64,000 nt of DNA, from positions 248,001 to 312,000 of the forward strand of contig WYDT01000008.1 of the NCBI GenBank assembly GCA_013122435.1, written 5' to 3'. Positions 1 through 8,803 of the stretch are shown one piece after another (position 1 is the first letter of the stretch; every line of letters starts with the position of its first letter). The translations under genes and the position numbers were made by a program. The stretch is from Chloroflexi bacterium AL-N1 (GTDB taxonomy: Bacteria; Chloroflexota; Chloroflexia; Chloroflexales; Roseiflexaceae). A model generated the notes under the pieces. It saw nothing but the letters and a program-made list of their open reading frames with translations. It had not been told where the DNA came from and did no database searches.

Positions 1-2
1 TT

Positions 3-1565
3 GGACAACTCGATCAGGCTCAACAAAGCTGTAATATGGCTCAAGCTGTTGCCAAGGAAACGAATGATATGGTCTTGCTGAACCGATGCTATCATCAACA
101 TGCAACACTACAGATCATTCGTGGCAACCTTGATGATGCTATACGTCTGTGCGAACAGGCACTAAAGATTATGGAACAATTGGGAGATTTCCAGGGTCAA
201 ACTGCTACCCTTTACGAAATAGCAGAAGTGTTGTTCATTCGAGGAGCATTCGAGCAAGCGATACAACTCCATGAGCAATGTCTTACTATTCAAGACCATC
301 TCAATGATATGCGTGGCAAAAGCGCGACATTATACGCTATGGGCAAAGTTCTTTCCACCCAAGGAAAGCTCAATCGCGCTATGCAATTGTACCAGCAATC
401 TTTGGCAATAGCAGAAAACTTGGGGGATCGGTCCAATGAAAGCGCTCTACTTTACGCTATGGCCGGAGTTCTTTCAAATCAAGGTGCATTGGATCAAGCC
501 ATGCTATTGTATGAGCAAGCGCTGGACATCAAAGAACGTCTAGGTGATACACTTGGCAAGAGCGCTACCCTACGCCAGATGGCTGGAATACTGAAGACTT
601 TAGGAAACCTTGACAAAGCCATGCTATTGTATGAGCAGGCGCTGGTTATTGTGGAGCATATTGATGATATTCAGAGTAAGGGTGGCATCTTACACGAAAT
701 GGCCCATGTATTTGTGGTCCGTGGGAACTGTGACAAGGCCATGCAACTGTATGAGCAGGCGCTGGTTATTGTGGAAGAACAAAGCGATCTCTACAACAAG
801 GGCGCTATCCTTCATCAAATGGCCATGTTACAGTTTCACCAGGGAGATTATGAAACTGCCCTGCGAAACTCGCGTGAAAGTCTGCGTCTGTTCCAATCCA
901 TGCGTGCAGTTCCTGTTGCCAAAGATGTGGCAGACACAATTCACCAAATAGAAACAGTACTAGCAGTTAAGCGGTCTCAGAATCAACATAACCTTACCCC
1001 AATCCAGCGGGGGTTAATGTTGACGGTTACTACAATACAGGTCCTATATAGGCAGACATCCAAGGAGAAGGTACAAACTGAACTACGACTTGTTATAGAT
1101 GAAACATTGGAACCAGTGATACAGGCACTGTTAGCAGCACTGGAACGAACACCAACCGCAGCAGATGATCTCCTTACTGCTACCACACTACTGTTTGCAC
1201 AGGAGAAGCCTGCTGAACAAGTAGATATACTCGTGGTCATTGGTATTTTGGCAAAAAAACTCAACGATACTGCCATCAAGTTGGAGGCCCGTATGGCTGC
1301 CATTGCTGCACAGCGCCAGATTGGTGAAGAGCAGGAAACATTGGTACAACTCAGTATCATGCTCTACAATCTGGCAATGGTCTATGATCGGCAAGGCCAT
1401 CATGCGGAGGCAATCCCATTGCTCAAAGAAGTTGTGGCATTGGATGAGCGCACCAACCATCCTGACCTAGAAAGCGACCGGGTCACGCTGGCGCAGGTAC
1501 GTCGTCGTGCAAAGGGTGAAATAGCGCCAGGACAACCTCACAGCCATGCAGCGCACCTACAATGA
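3..1565 (+). CDS. Tetratricopeptide repeat protein (5' end outside the window)
   Basis: The frame is open from the first bases of the window, so the gene starts upstream; the internal ATG at 36 is not a convincing start. About 520 residues are visible. Residues 1-300 are consecutive 40-residue TPR units of the type GNLDKAMLLYEQAL followed by an ALxxMAxVLxxxG helix, and the DNA repeats with them (for example near 498, 618 and 738). The C-terminal part is a different helical region that ends with one more TPR-like unit (HHAEAIPLLKEVVALDE). Such TPR arrays are protein-interaction scaffolds; no enzyme domain is visible here, though one could lie in the missing N-terminus. The gene is convergent with the phosphatase gene downstream. 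Confidence 0.85.
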   Translation, partial: GQLDQAQQSCNMAQAVAKETNDMVLLNRCYHQHATLQIIRGNLDDAIRLCEQALKIMEQLGDFQGQTATLYEIAEVLFIRGAFEQAIQLHEQCLTIQDHLNDMRGKSATLYAMGKVLSTQGKLNRAMQLYQQSLAIAENLGDRSNESALLYAMAGVLSNQGALDQAMLLYEQALDIKERLGDTLGKSATLRQMAGILKTLGNLDKAMLLYEQALVIVEHIDDIQSKGGILHEMAHVFVVRGNCDKAMQLYEQALVIVEEQSDLYNKGAILHQMAMLQFHQGDYETALRNSRESLRLFQSMRAVPVAKDVADTIHQIETVLAVKRSQNQHNLTPIQRGLMLTVTTIQVLYRQTSKEKVQTELRLVIDETLEPVIQALLAALERTPTAADDLLTATTLLFAQEKPAEQVDILVVIGILAKKLNDTAIKLEARMAAIAAQRQIGEEQETLVQLSIMLYNLAMVYDRQGHHAEAIPLLKEVVALDERTNHPDLESDRVTLAQVRRRAKGEIAPGQPHSHAAHLQ

Positions 1566-1671
1566 CCTGCTCAAATACAAATCACGCCTCTTGTGGGTCA
1601 CCATGGTGTTATTCCTGATCGGGACAGCCTGCCTTGGAGCGGTAATCCTGGTTATCCTCTGGAGCACGTAA
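1546..1671 (+). CDS. Possible 41-residue single-pass membrane protein overlapping the TPR gene end
   Basis: An ATG inside the last codons of the TPR gene opens a 41-codon frame that overlaps it by 20 bases. The product has a basic stretch (YNDLLKYKSR) followed by one strongly hydrophobic helix (VLFLIGTACLGAVILVIL) and ends at TAA. The overlap suggests translational coupling. No clear ribosome binding site is visible. It could instead be the real C-terminus of the TPR protein displaced by a frameshift. No family is recognised. Confidence 0.35.
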   Translation: MQRTYNDLLKYKSRLLWVTMVLFLIGTACLGAVILVILWST

Positions 1672-1676
1672 GTCTA

Positions 1677-1690
1677 CCTTCCGGAAGCTC
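1677..1690. repeat. TTCCGGAAGCTC motif, copy 1
   Basis: The sequence CCTTCCGGAAGCTC lies just after the small membrane ORF. It shares the core TTCCGGAAGCTC, and the CCCAA that follows after one base, with the copy at 62718. The TTCCGGAA core is a perfect palindrome. The role is unknown. Confidence 0.45.
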
Positions 1691-1797
1691 CCCCAACATC
1701 TGCACAAACCTAATTGTCCATATCTCGCACCACAATCACGTAATCCCCCTCAAGTCTTGTCGGATCACCACCTGCATTCGTGGAAACTACACCTGAT

Positions 1798-4700
1798 CTA
1801 GCTTCCGGAAGCTTTTTCTCGCTTCAACACCACCAGCGTGACATCATCGAAGGGGCGCCGATCTCCCGTGAAGGCCAGCAAACTATCGGTGATGATGCGA
1901 GAGATCTCCTCAGCGCTACGTTCACGGTTGGCTACGACCGTCTGCATCAAGCGCGGCACACCAAAAGGCTCCTCAGCGGCATTGATCGCCTCGGTGATGC
2001 CATCGGTATAACAAACCAGCACATCGCCCTCCTCAATAGTGATCTCGGTTTCATCGAGGTGGGCATCCTCAAGCACACCTAATGCCATCCCTGGCGTCAT
2101 CAACTCCACAATGGTCTGGCCATCGGCACGGATGAGCAGCGGCGGATTGTGACCAGCGCAGGTGTAGCGCAGCCGTCCCTGCGGCAAATCAAGGACACCA
2201 TAGAAGATAGTCACAAACATCGACGAATCCGAGTCACGGACGATCCAGCGATTTGCACGGGCCAGCGCGACATGCGGTGGAGATCCATCGAGGGCTGCCG
2301 CACGCACCAGACTCCGCGAGAGCGACATAAACATAGCCGCCGGTACGCCCTTGTCACTCACATCGGCGATCACAAAACCCAGTGGTAATGGTTCCACGGT
2401 CAATGCAGGTGAAGATAGTGGATCAACAACTTCTTGTACAGGAAGACCACCAGTGGGATGTTGGGCAGCACTCGCTACTTCCAACGTATTGAGTTGTCGT
2501 CGTGGAAGATACCAGAAATCATAGAAATCGCCACCGACCAGTCGCGCAGAACGCCAATCAGCCGCCACCTGCCAACCATCCAGTACCGGGAGTTGGGCAG
2601 GGAGTAACGCTGTCTGGATATCCCGTGCGACACGCAGTTCTTCTTCCATATGAGCCGCTTCAGCTGCTTCCTGGGCCAGCAATGCGCTTTCTAATGCTGC
2701 AGCAACCTGATTGGCAATACTAATACTCAGGGTTTGCGTTCGATCACTAAACAGTGTGCTTGGATCATCATAATCGACGACCATAAGACCCAACGTTGTC
2801 CCTCGCGCCACAAGTGGCAATACCAGCAGCGCACTCCCCCCAAAAGGTTCCAGAATAGGCGCACAGATCATGCGGCTTGGTGTGGCATTAGGAAGAGTTA
2901 TCATTGTTCCTGTGCGACGCGCTTCGGCTAACAACGGTGCTTGATATTCATCAATAGTATGCCCAACAAACGCAGAACGTTGCTGAAGACTGAGGCCATA
3001 GGCAGCCACTGGAGTGAAGTGAAATTGTTGTGCGTCCCATACCAGACAATAACAGCGCTCACATCCTAAAAAGAGTGCTGGTAAGCGTACCGTGGTGGGA
3101 AGCAGTTCGTCGAGTGTCGTGGCGCGAGCCAAATTTTCAGCCACTTGTAACAAAGCATTCAGGGTCCACGCTTCTTCGCGCTGGGCCGTAAATGCACGTG
3201 CGCTCTCTAACGCCACTGCAATCTGATCACCGAGCGTTCGGAGGACAAAGAGATCGCTGTCGCTGAAACGGTTTATTTCAGCACTCTGCAGGTCAAGTAC
3301 GCCTAAGCAGATATTCCCAAAACGCAACGGCACAGCCAGTTCAGCGCGGGTATTGAGATCATCACTGATGTAACGTGGGTCCTGTGTGACATCATTAATC
3401 AGCACTGCCTCATCACTGGCAGCTGCGGTACCAATCACCCCAACCCCAACAGATAGTTTCATTTGACGTAACTGTTCCAAGGCCCGACCTTCGGCTGTGC
3501 TGGCCCGAAATACCAATCGCTGATCGGGTTCCATGGTAAAAATATGTACCGGGTGATAGCCAAAATGTTCACGGATCAGACGCACAACTGATGGTAACAA
3601 CTGCTCAAGATCGAGGATAGCCGTAATCTGTTCACTCACCTCCCGAATAACCTGGAGTTGTACGGCACGTTGCTGAGCCTGATCAAATACACGAGCCTTA
3701 GAGATGGCGACCGCGGACTGGTCGGCGATAAGCGAAAGCATACGGAGATCATCGACATCAAAGGTGTGCGGCTGATAACTCTGAATTGAGATGCTCCCAA
3801 TGACGGCATCACCAACGCTTAATGGTACGTACACCCCCGACCGGGGCGGGTGCTCACTCTGGTAACGTGGTCGCGCGGGAAGACGATTCATCTCGACCGT
3901 AAAATCATCCACTAACAACGCCTGACCAGTTTCGCGCATCCAACCAATGATACCGTCGCCACGGGGTACCTCAAGGGTGAGTGCAGGCTGGCGTACACGG
4001 TCCTGTACACGCACAAACAAGGTATATTCATCACTGTCTGGTGCAAACAAGCCAAGATGAAACGATGAGGTATCAACGACTTTACTGGCCTCACGATAGA
4101 TAAGGTCACAGAGGGCCGTCACATCCATCTCAACACGGATGATCGCACGACTGACTTCATTTAAACGTGACAATTCGCGCATCGAGCGACGCTGTCGATA
4201 GAGGTTAAAGGCTGCCCGACGCACCGCAAGACTGGACGCCAGCAATGCACCACTGCCTAATAGAAAATAGCTTAGTCCCAGATCTTGATACAGCCCAATG
4301 CCAAGCCATGCGATAGGCAATGGTAGAACCTCGGCATTGACAACGGCCCGCCATGACGAACGCCACCATGCTCCTACGCCAGACTGACCATTTTGCACGT
4401 ACTCACGCACAATCCGACCCAGCTGAATAATCAGCGGATAGGTAATCAGCAGCGCCATAAACAAAGCTACCTGTGTAGAAAACAATCTTTCAAACCATGG
4501 AGAGAGTAGCCCTGCCGATAAAATAGCGATAGAGCGCACCCCACTACGAAGAAAAGGCCGTGCAGCGACATGATAGATATTGCGCGGTAGACGAAAAACC
4601 CACGGTTGGATTACGCCAAAGACCAAAGCTGAGAGTGAGACAATGAGTGCAGCCTGCGGTAGCCCTAACACCACAGCAGCGGTCAAGGCGACAATCCCAA

Positions 4701-4881
4701 CCAGACTGTATGGATCAGAGGGGGGAAGACGAAAACCAGCACTTTCGACCAGCAGAGCCAGCACAAGGAAGAGGATCACAGGTTGCCAGGCGAGTGGCCC
4801 AATATCGGTGGTGAGTAGCCAGAGCCACCCGAGCGCACCAGCCGCAACACAATAACCGATTAGCCAGCGCTCACGATTCAC
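1798..4881 (-). CDS. Membrane-bound GAF-domain SpoIIE (PP2C) phosphatase, RsbU-like
   Basis: This 1027-residue protein probably dephosphorylates a STAS protein in a partner-switching pathway. Residues 1-225 contain about six hydrophobic helices. They are followed by three GAF-like sensor domains (about 240-400, 405-565 and 570-735) and a C-terminal SpoIIE domain (about 760-1020). The metal-binding landmarks of the phosphatase are present: GGDFYDFW, IADVSDKGVPAAMFM, CAGHNPPLL, CYTDGITEA and a final DDVTLVVL. The start overlaps the stop of the kinase-STAS gene by four bases (ATGA), so it is translated from the same operon. Small ligands or redox state could be sensed by the GAF domains, but no specific ligand can be read from the sequence. 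Confidence 0.9.
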   Translation of the reverse strand: MNRERWLIGYCVAAGALGWLWLLTTDIGPLAWQPVILFLVLALLVESAGFRLPPSDPYSLVGIVALTAAVVLGLPQAALIVSLSALVFGVIQPWVFRLPRNIYHVAARPFLRSGVRSIAILSAGLLSPWFERLFSTQVALFMALLITYPLIIQLGRIVREYVQNGQSGVGAWWRSSWRAVVNAEVLPLPIAWLGIGLYQDLGLSYFLLGSGALLASSLAVRRAAFNLYRQRRSMRELSRLNEVSRAIIRVEMDVTALCDLIYREASKVVDTSSFHLGLFAPDSDEYTLFVRVQDRVRQPALTLEVPRGDGIIGWMRETGQALLVDDFTVEMNRLPARPRYQSEHPPRSGVYVPLSVGDAVIGSISIQSYQPHTFDVDDLRMLSLIADQSAVAISKARVFDQAQQRAVQLQVIREVSEQITAILDLEQLLPSVVRLIREHFGYHPVHIFTMEPDQRLVFRASTAEGRALEQLRQMKLSVGVGVIGTAAASDEAVLINDVTQDPRYISDDLNTRAELAVPLRFGNICLGVLDLQSAEINRFSDSDLFVLRTLGDQIAVALESARAFTAQREEAWTLNALLQVAENLARATTLDELLPTTVRLPALFLGCERCYCLVWDAQQFHFTPVAAYGLSLQQRSAFVGHTIDEYQAPLLAEARRTGTMITLPNATPSRMICAPILEPFGGSALLVLPLVARGTTLGLMVVDYDDPSTLFSDRTQTLSISIANQVAAALESALLAQEAAEAAHMEEELRVARDIQTALLPAQLPVLDGWQVAADWRSARLVGGDFYDFWYLPRRQLNTLEVASAAQHPTGGLPVQEVVDPLSSPALTVEPLPLGFVIADVSDKGVPAAMFMSLSRSLVRAAALDGSPPHVALARANRWIVRDSDSSMFVTIFYGVLDLPQGRLRYTCAGHNPPLLIRADGQTIVELMTPGMALGVLEDAHLDETEITIEEGDVLVCYTDGITEAINAAEEPFGVPRLMQTVVANRERSAEEISRIITDSLLAFTGDRRPFDDVTLVVLKREKASGS
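1800..1813. repeat. TTCCGGAAGCT motif, copy 2 (perfect 14-bp palindrome)
   Basis: AGCTTCCGGAAGCT spans the last codons of the phosphatase gene and is followed on the plus strand by a run of T. It could act as a weak hairpin terminator for plus-strand transcripts, but the stem is short and without a loop. Confidence 0.35.
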
Positions 4882-5618
4882 GGGTGTCCTTGTTCAAATG
4901 CCACTACTGCTTCTTCACGGGTAGGATGGATAGTAAAAACCTGTGTGAAGCCAGTGAGGTTAAACACTTCGTACACTTGTGATTGCAGCCCACACAAGCG
5001 GAGTTCTCCCCCCTGTGCAAGCAACTCCTTACGTAACAGCAGCAACGCTCGTAGGCCACTACTATTGAGGAAGGTTACCTTGGTCATATCAAGTAACACA
5101 TATTTGGTACCTACAGCGATAGCTGCTCTCACTGCAGCTAGCCCGTGATCAGTACTCACTGCATCAAGACGATCATGCAGTTGGAATTCTGTGATGGCTG
5201 GTTTGGAACGTTGCAACCGCTTGGTCATCGTCAACAAATTACCGTAGTGAGTATCAAACTCAAAGTGGACGTTATCCATAAGCTGTTGCATCAGATACAA
5301 TCCGAGGCCGCCAACCTGACGTTCTTCTAAAGGAGACTCGATATCTGGCGTAGGAATATCGTCAGGATTAAACTGACGCCCCCAATCGCGTAGGACGATA
5401 CTCAGTTCATCATCATCAATCTGCCAGGACAGCTCTACTACACCCGGTTCACTACCATTATAGCCATGCTGAATCACATTTGTTGCAGCTTCATCGATGG
5501 CCAGTTGTACCTGCCAGGAGGCATGTTCATCTAACCCGGCCTGGTGTGTTGCACCATTAATAAAGTCACGAATAGCGGTGAGTGCATCAAGCGTTGCAGC
5601 GACTTTAAGTGTCTCCAT
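4878..5618 (-). CDS. Fusion of RsbW-type kinase/anti-sigma domain and STAS domain
   Basis: Residues 1-135 form a GHKL ATPase of the RsbW/SpoIIAB kind: N box EAATNVIQHGY, G1 box DWGRQFNP and G2 box GGLGLYLM. Residues about 140-240 form a STAS (anti-anti-sigma) domain with the motif FLNSSGLRALLLL, whose serine is the usual phosphorylation target. In the classical system kinase and STAS antagonist are separate proteins; here both are in one chain. The gene sits between a stand-alone STAS gene (3 bases upstream) and the SpoIIE phosphatase (4-base overlap). The STAS half may be a substrate in cis, or a docking module. No sigma-B-type gene is nearby, so the final output is unknown. Confidence 0.88.
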   Translation of the reverse strand: METLKVAATLDALTAIRDFINGATHQAGLDEHASWQVQLAIDEAATNVIQHGYNGSEPGVVELSWQIDDDELSIVLRDWGRQFNPDDIPTPDIESPLEERQVGGLGLYLMQQLMDNVHFEFDTHYGNLLTMTKRLQRSKPAITEFQLHDRLDAVSTDHGLAAVRAAIAVGTKYVLLDMTKVTFLNSSGLRALLLLRKELLAQGGELRLCGLQSQVYEVFNLTGFTQVFTIHPTREEAVVAFEQGHP

Positions 5619-5621
5619 GGA

Positions 5622-5972
5622 CTAGAAACTTCCTACAGCCTCGGTAAGATCATCATAGATTTCAAACAACGATGTAAACCCAGTGAGATCAAATACTTCT
5701 TTGATACGCGGCGGGAGATTTGCAATGCGTACATCACCACCTTCGAGAGCAGTCACTTTCCAATCACGTGCGCGTTTCCGTGCTTCGATCAGGACACGCA
5801 ATCCCGGACTTGAGATATACTCGAGATCAACCAGATCAAATACCAGGCGATAACGCCCTTCTTCAAACAAAGCATCTATTGTTTGTTTGAACTGTGGTGC
5901 ACTTGCAGCATCTAAGCGACCGACAACAGCCACAACATCGGTACGTTTGTAACGCTTATGAGTAACTTCCAT
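5622..5972 (-). CDS. STAS-domain anti-anti-sigma factor
   Basis: This 116-residue protein is a single STAS domain, the switch component of partner-switching systems. The target region reads LEYISSPGLRVLIEA, giving the SSPGL form in place of the more common DSSGL. The start is the ATG at 5972, because AGGAGG lies nine bases before it; a TTG three codons upstream sits directly against that site and is unlikely. It is the first gene of a three-gene minus-strand operon with the kinase-STAS fusion and the SpoIIE phosphatase. Its phosphorylated form is presumably the substrate of the latter. Confidence 0.9.
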   Translation of the reverse strand: MEVTHKRYKRTDVVAVVGRLDAASAPQFKQTIDALFEEGRYRLVFDLVDLEYISSPGLRVLIEARKRARDWKVTALEGGDVRIANLPPRIKEVFDLTGFTSLFEIYDDLTEAVGSF

Positions 5973-6109
5973 ACGACGCAACCTCCTTGCTTATCATCGA
6001 GCAATCCCACGACAGCTTGGCCCATAAATATCACGTTCACTGTGGAAAAATCTATTATAGCATAATGATCCAGCATTAGGATAGCGCTGCATCTGCTTTA
6101 TGTATCTGG

Positions 6110-6328
6110 TTACTTAGATGAAGAATGCTGCGGATCGATATCATCCGCCTCTTCGTGGGCAGTGTCCTTTACACGCATGGCTAAAAAGATCACCGCAAAC
6201 CAAACGAATGTAATCACAACATAAACAACGGTAGCCATCGGACTCAGTCGCCCCATCTCATAGGCCATCGCGATAAAAGGGAACACTATGCTAAAGACAA
6301 TAAGTGAGAACCATAACTTGTTTTTCAT
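6110..6328 (-). CDS. Small membrane protein, two predicted helices
   Basis: The product is 72 residues long with two hydrophobic helices (LWFSLIVFSIVFPFIAMA and VVYVVITFVWFAVIFLAM) and an acidic, serine-ending tail. A good ribosome binding site, TGAGGAAA, precedes the ATG. No family is recognised. It lies upstream of the STAS operon on the same strand with a 137-base gap, so it is probably separately transcribed. Confidence 0.65.
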   Translation of the reverse strand: MKNKLWFSLIVFSIVFPFIAMAYEMGRLSPMATVVYVVITFVWFAVIFLAMRVKDTAHEEADDIDPQHSSSK

Positions 6329-6789
6329 TCGTCCATTTCCTCATAGGTTATGAGAATATATATCCAGTGATTGCCTTATGATACCACAGAAGTTTGTTCC
6401 AAAACACCAAAAGTTGATCATCGGAACGCAATGTATTCTATTCTGTCAACGTGTGGGAACGACTCAACCATGGCCCCCAAATCATCTCACTTCATGTGGT
6501 ACTCGTCATAGACCTTTATGTTACGGAGAAACAAGTAAGAGCGCATCCACAAATGCCATAATACGAAACTTGACCCCGATGATATACTCGAATATGAGGG
6601 TTTACTTTTCCCACCATAATTCTAACATGCGCCGTGTTGCGCACGGTCGACGAGCATCTTCACCTGTGCCCTCCATAGCGGTATATTCACTGTTTTTCAT
6701 GATGTGCCATGTTGCATGTCTCTATAGACGTATTTCATTCATGATGTGCCAATGGCATTCGTGAATACTATACATGCAAGGAGCAGCCC
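6329..6789. other. Gene-poor stretch upstream of the methyltransferase
   Basis: About 460 bases without a convincing gene. A 128-codon open frame on the plus strand has no ribosome binding site and reads as low-quality, histidine- and cysteine-scattered sequence. The only structure seen is the 14-base direct repeat near the right end. Confidence 0.6.
6696..6751. repeat. Pair of 14-bp direct repeats spaced 42 bp
   Basis: TTCATGATGTGCCA occurs at 6696-6709 and again at 6738-6751. The spacing of 42 bases is four helical turns, which is typical for paired regulator sites. The second copy ends 38 bases before the methyltransferase start codon. Confidence 0.5.
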
Positions 6790-7632
6790 ATGACTGAACG
6801 TGAATTGATACGTGCACGCCTGCTTGATGAAACTGTCACTGAACGAGCCAGCCCATCACGTATGTATGATTACTACCTCGGAGGCATTTTTAATTTTGAT
6901 GTGGATCGTCGGGCAGCAGATCATGCCATTGCAATTCATGCAGATATTCCGCTTATAGCACAGGCAAATCGAGCTTTCCTGAGACGCGCAGTACACTATC
7001 TATGTCAGCAAGGTATTGACCAGTTTCTTGATCTGGGATCTGGGATTCCAACCGTCGGCAATGTCCATGAAATTGCTCAGACCAGCACCCCCAACGCCCG
7101 CGTCGTCTACATCGATATTGATCCAGTAGCGGTACTCCACAGCATCGATCTGCTTGATGTGAATCCTAACGCAACGTGTATTCAGGCGGATGTTCGTCAT
7201 ATAGAGGCCATACTTGACCATCCAGAAGTGGTAAAACTACTGGACTTCTCACGGCCTGTAGCCGTCTTACTGGTTGCTGTGTTACAATTCATCACCAGCG
7301 ATCAAGATATTCATCATATATTCCAAAAGCTACGTCGCACCTTAGTATCGGGCAGCCATGTCGTTGTATCGCATCCCGTTTTTCCAGATCTGCCATTAAA
7401 TCAGGTCGATCAGGTCAAACATGAAGAGACGGTGGATCTGTACGCAAAATCGGCAACAGCGCTCGCTGTACGAACACCACAACAGATCGCACAATTTTGT
7501 ACTCAGATGCGATTTATCGACCCTGGACTAGTCTATGTGCCAACATGGAATAGCGATCACGATGACACACCCTTTGCCCATAATCCTGAACGTTCCGCCA
7601 TTATGGGAGGTGTTGCAGTGATCGATTCGTAG
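6790..7632 (+). CDS. SAM-dependent methyltransferase, DUF574 family (Methyltransf_19)
   Basis: The 280-residue product matches the DUF574 class common in actinomycetes: an N-terminal SPSRMYDYYLGG signature, FLDLGSGIPT as the SAM-binding glycine loop and VVYIDIDPVAV as the acidic ribose-binding strand. The ATG follows AAGGAG by six bases. The substrate is not known for this family. It is monocistronic here, facing the GntR gene downstream in the same direction with a promoter in between. DUF574 genes are rare outside actinomycetes as far as I know, so transfer is possible, but base use does not stand out. Confidence 0.88.
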   Translation: MTERELIRARLLDETVTERASPSRMYDYYLGGIFNFDVDRRAADHAIAIHADIPLIAQANRAFLRRAVHYLCQQGIDQFLDLGSGIPTVGNVHEIAQTSTPNARVVYIDIDPVAVLHSIDLLDVNPNATCIQADVRHIEAILDHPEVVKLLDFSRPVAVLLVAVLQFITSDQDIHHIFQKLRRTLVSGSHVVVSHPVFPDLPLNQVDQVKHEETVDLYAKSATALAVRTPQQIAQFCTQMRFIDPGLVYVPTWNSDHDDTPFAHNPERSAIMGGVAVIDS

Positions 7633-7723
7633 AGATGAACCACCATAGATGCTCTTTGTTACATAGTATATTTCACATGAGATTATTGTGTTCAAATATT
7701 CATCTAGATCGTCCTAGACTGTA

Positions 7724-7774
7724 TTGACACAAACGCACTGACTCATATAACATAGTGGTCAAGACATCATGACC
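7724..7774 (+). promoter_or_regulatory. Promoter and predicted GntR operator for the module A regulator
   Basis: TTGACA at 7724-7729 and TATAAC at 7746-7751 are 16 bases apart. Just downstream, AGTGGTCAAGACATCA (7754-7769) resembles the TGGTCTAGACCA type of site bound by NagR/DasR GntR proteins, with mismatches in the right half. It also overlaps a spaced inverted repeat, GGTCA-8-TGACC (7757-7774). The position over the transcription start suggests autoregulation by the gene at 7798. Confidence 0.5.
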
Positions 7775-7797
7775 TCCTAACGTCATACTAGGATCCT

Positions 7798-8643
7798 ATG
7801 AAGAGTCAAGCATCTCTCAACAACAGCATACTTTCACATCACGGTGTTACTCCGGCAAGTCCGCTACCCCTGTACTATCAGATCAAACAGCATATACACG
7901 ACTGTATTGACCAAGGGAGTCTTGCTTTGGGCTCCATGATCCCATCAGAGCGTGATTTATGTGATTTGTATCAAGTCAGTCGCTCAACATTACGCCAGGC
8001 TGTACAAGAACTGATCAATGAAGGGCTGTTAGAGCGTCGGCGTGGTGTCGGGACGTATGTGGCACAACCCAAAATTCGCCACCACCTCGGGAGTTTCTCA
8101 GGCTTTAGCGAACGCATGAAACGGGCCGGGCATGCGCCTTCTACACATCTCATTGAGCATAGCATATTCGAAGACGAAGCTGATTCTGAGATCCATGCCA
8201 AACTGCATGTAGCGGCCAGTGCACCACTCCTGCGAATGGTACGTCTGCGGCTTGCAGACGAAGAACCGATCATGCTGGAGACCGTGTATCTCCCGATTAC
8301 GCGATTGCCAGGTCTCATGCCTGAACAATTGGCCAATCAATCACTCTATCATGTACTTCACACTCATTACAATATTGTCATCTGCAGGCTCTGTGAGACA
8401 TTAGAGCCTGTTGTCCTGACGCCATCTGACGCACAACTACTTGGCACAGAGCCTGGTTTGCCAGCCATGTTAACGACGATTACTACCTTTAATCAAAACA
8501 ATCAGCCAACTGAATACACCCTGTCACTTGTACGCGGAGATCGTTGCCAATATTTTATTGAAATGCAGACAAACGAACACCAAAATACCAGCCATGCGTA
8601 TTTACAACAAAACCAATTTGAGTTTGCTTTATCGACATCCTGA
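7798..8643 (+). CDS. GntR/HutC-family transcriptional regulator with UTRA domain
   Basis: The product of 281 residues has an N-terminal winged helix-turn-helix (about residues 20-88: PLYYQIKQHI, MIPSERDLCDLYQVSRSTLR, GVGTYVAQPKI) and a UTRA effector domain (about 105-260) typical of the HutC/NagR subfamily. Relatives respond to amino-sugar phosphates such as GlcN-6-P or GlcNAc-6-P. It heads module A of the amino-sugar region and has a candidate operator at its own promoter. The start gives a short extra N-terminus before the HTH; a later start is possible. Confidence 0.9.
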   Translation: MKSQASLNNSILSHHGVTPASPLPLYYQIKQHIHDCIDQGSLALGSMIPSERDLCDLYQVSRSTLRQAVQELINEGLLERRRGVGTYVAQPKIRHHLGSFSGFSERMKRAGHAPSTHLIEHSIFEDEADSEIHAKLHVAASAPLLRMVRLRLADEEPIMLETVYLPITRLPGLMPEQLANQSLYHVLHTHYNIVICRLCETLEPVVLTPSDAQLLGTEPGLPAMLTTITTFNQNNQPTEYTLSLVRGDRCQYFIEMQTNEHQNTSHAYLQQNQFEFALSTS

Positions 8644-8803
8644 ATTTACGGGAGGTACCACATCGCACAATCACACGTTTTAATCATTGATATGGAGCAC
8701 GTGGGCGTGTTATGAAGTTGATAAGTGAAACAGACTTTACTATTTACACGGCTTCCAGTGACCCAGAGTGACGTCCTGGAAACGAGAAGAAAAGGGGCCT
8801 TCT

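Noticed and set aside
6378-6764. A 128-codon open frame before the methyltransferase gene
   Set aside because: It has no ribosome binding site and no coherent hydrophobic or motif pattern, and it runs over the direct repeats and likely promoter.
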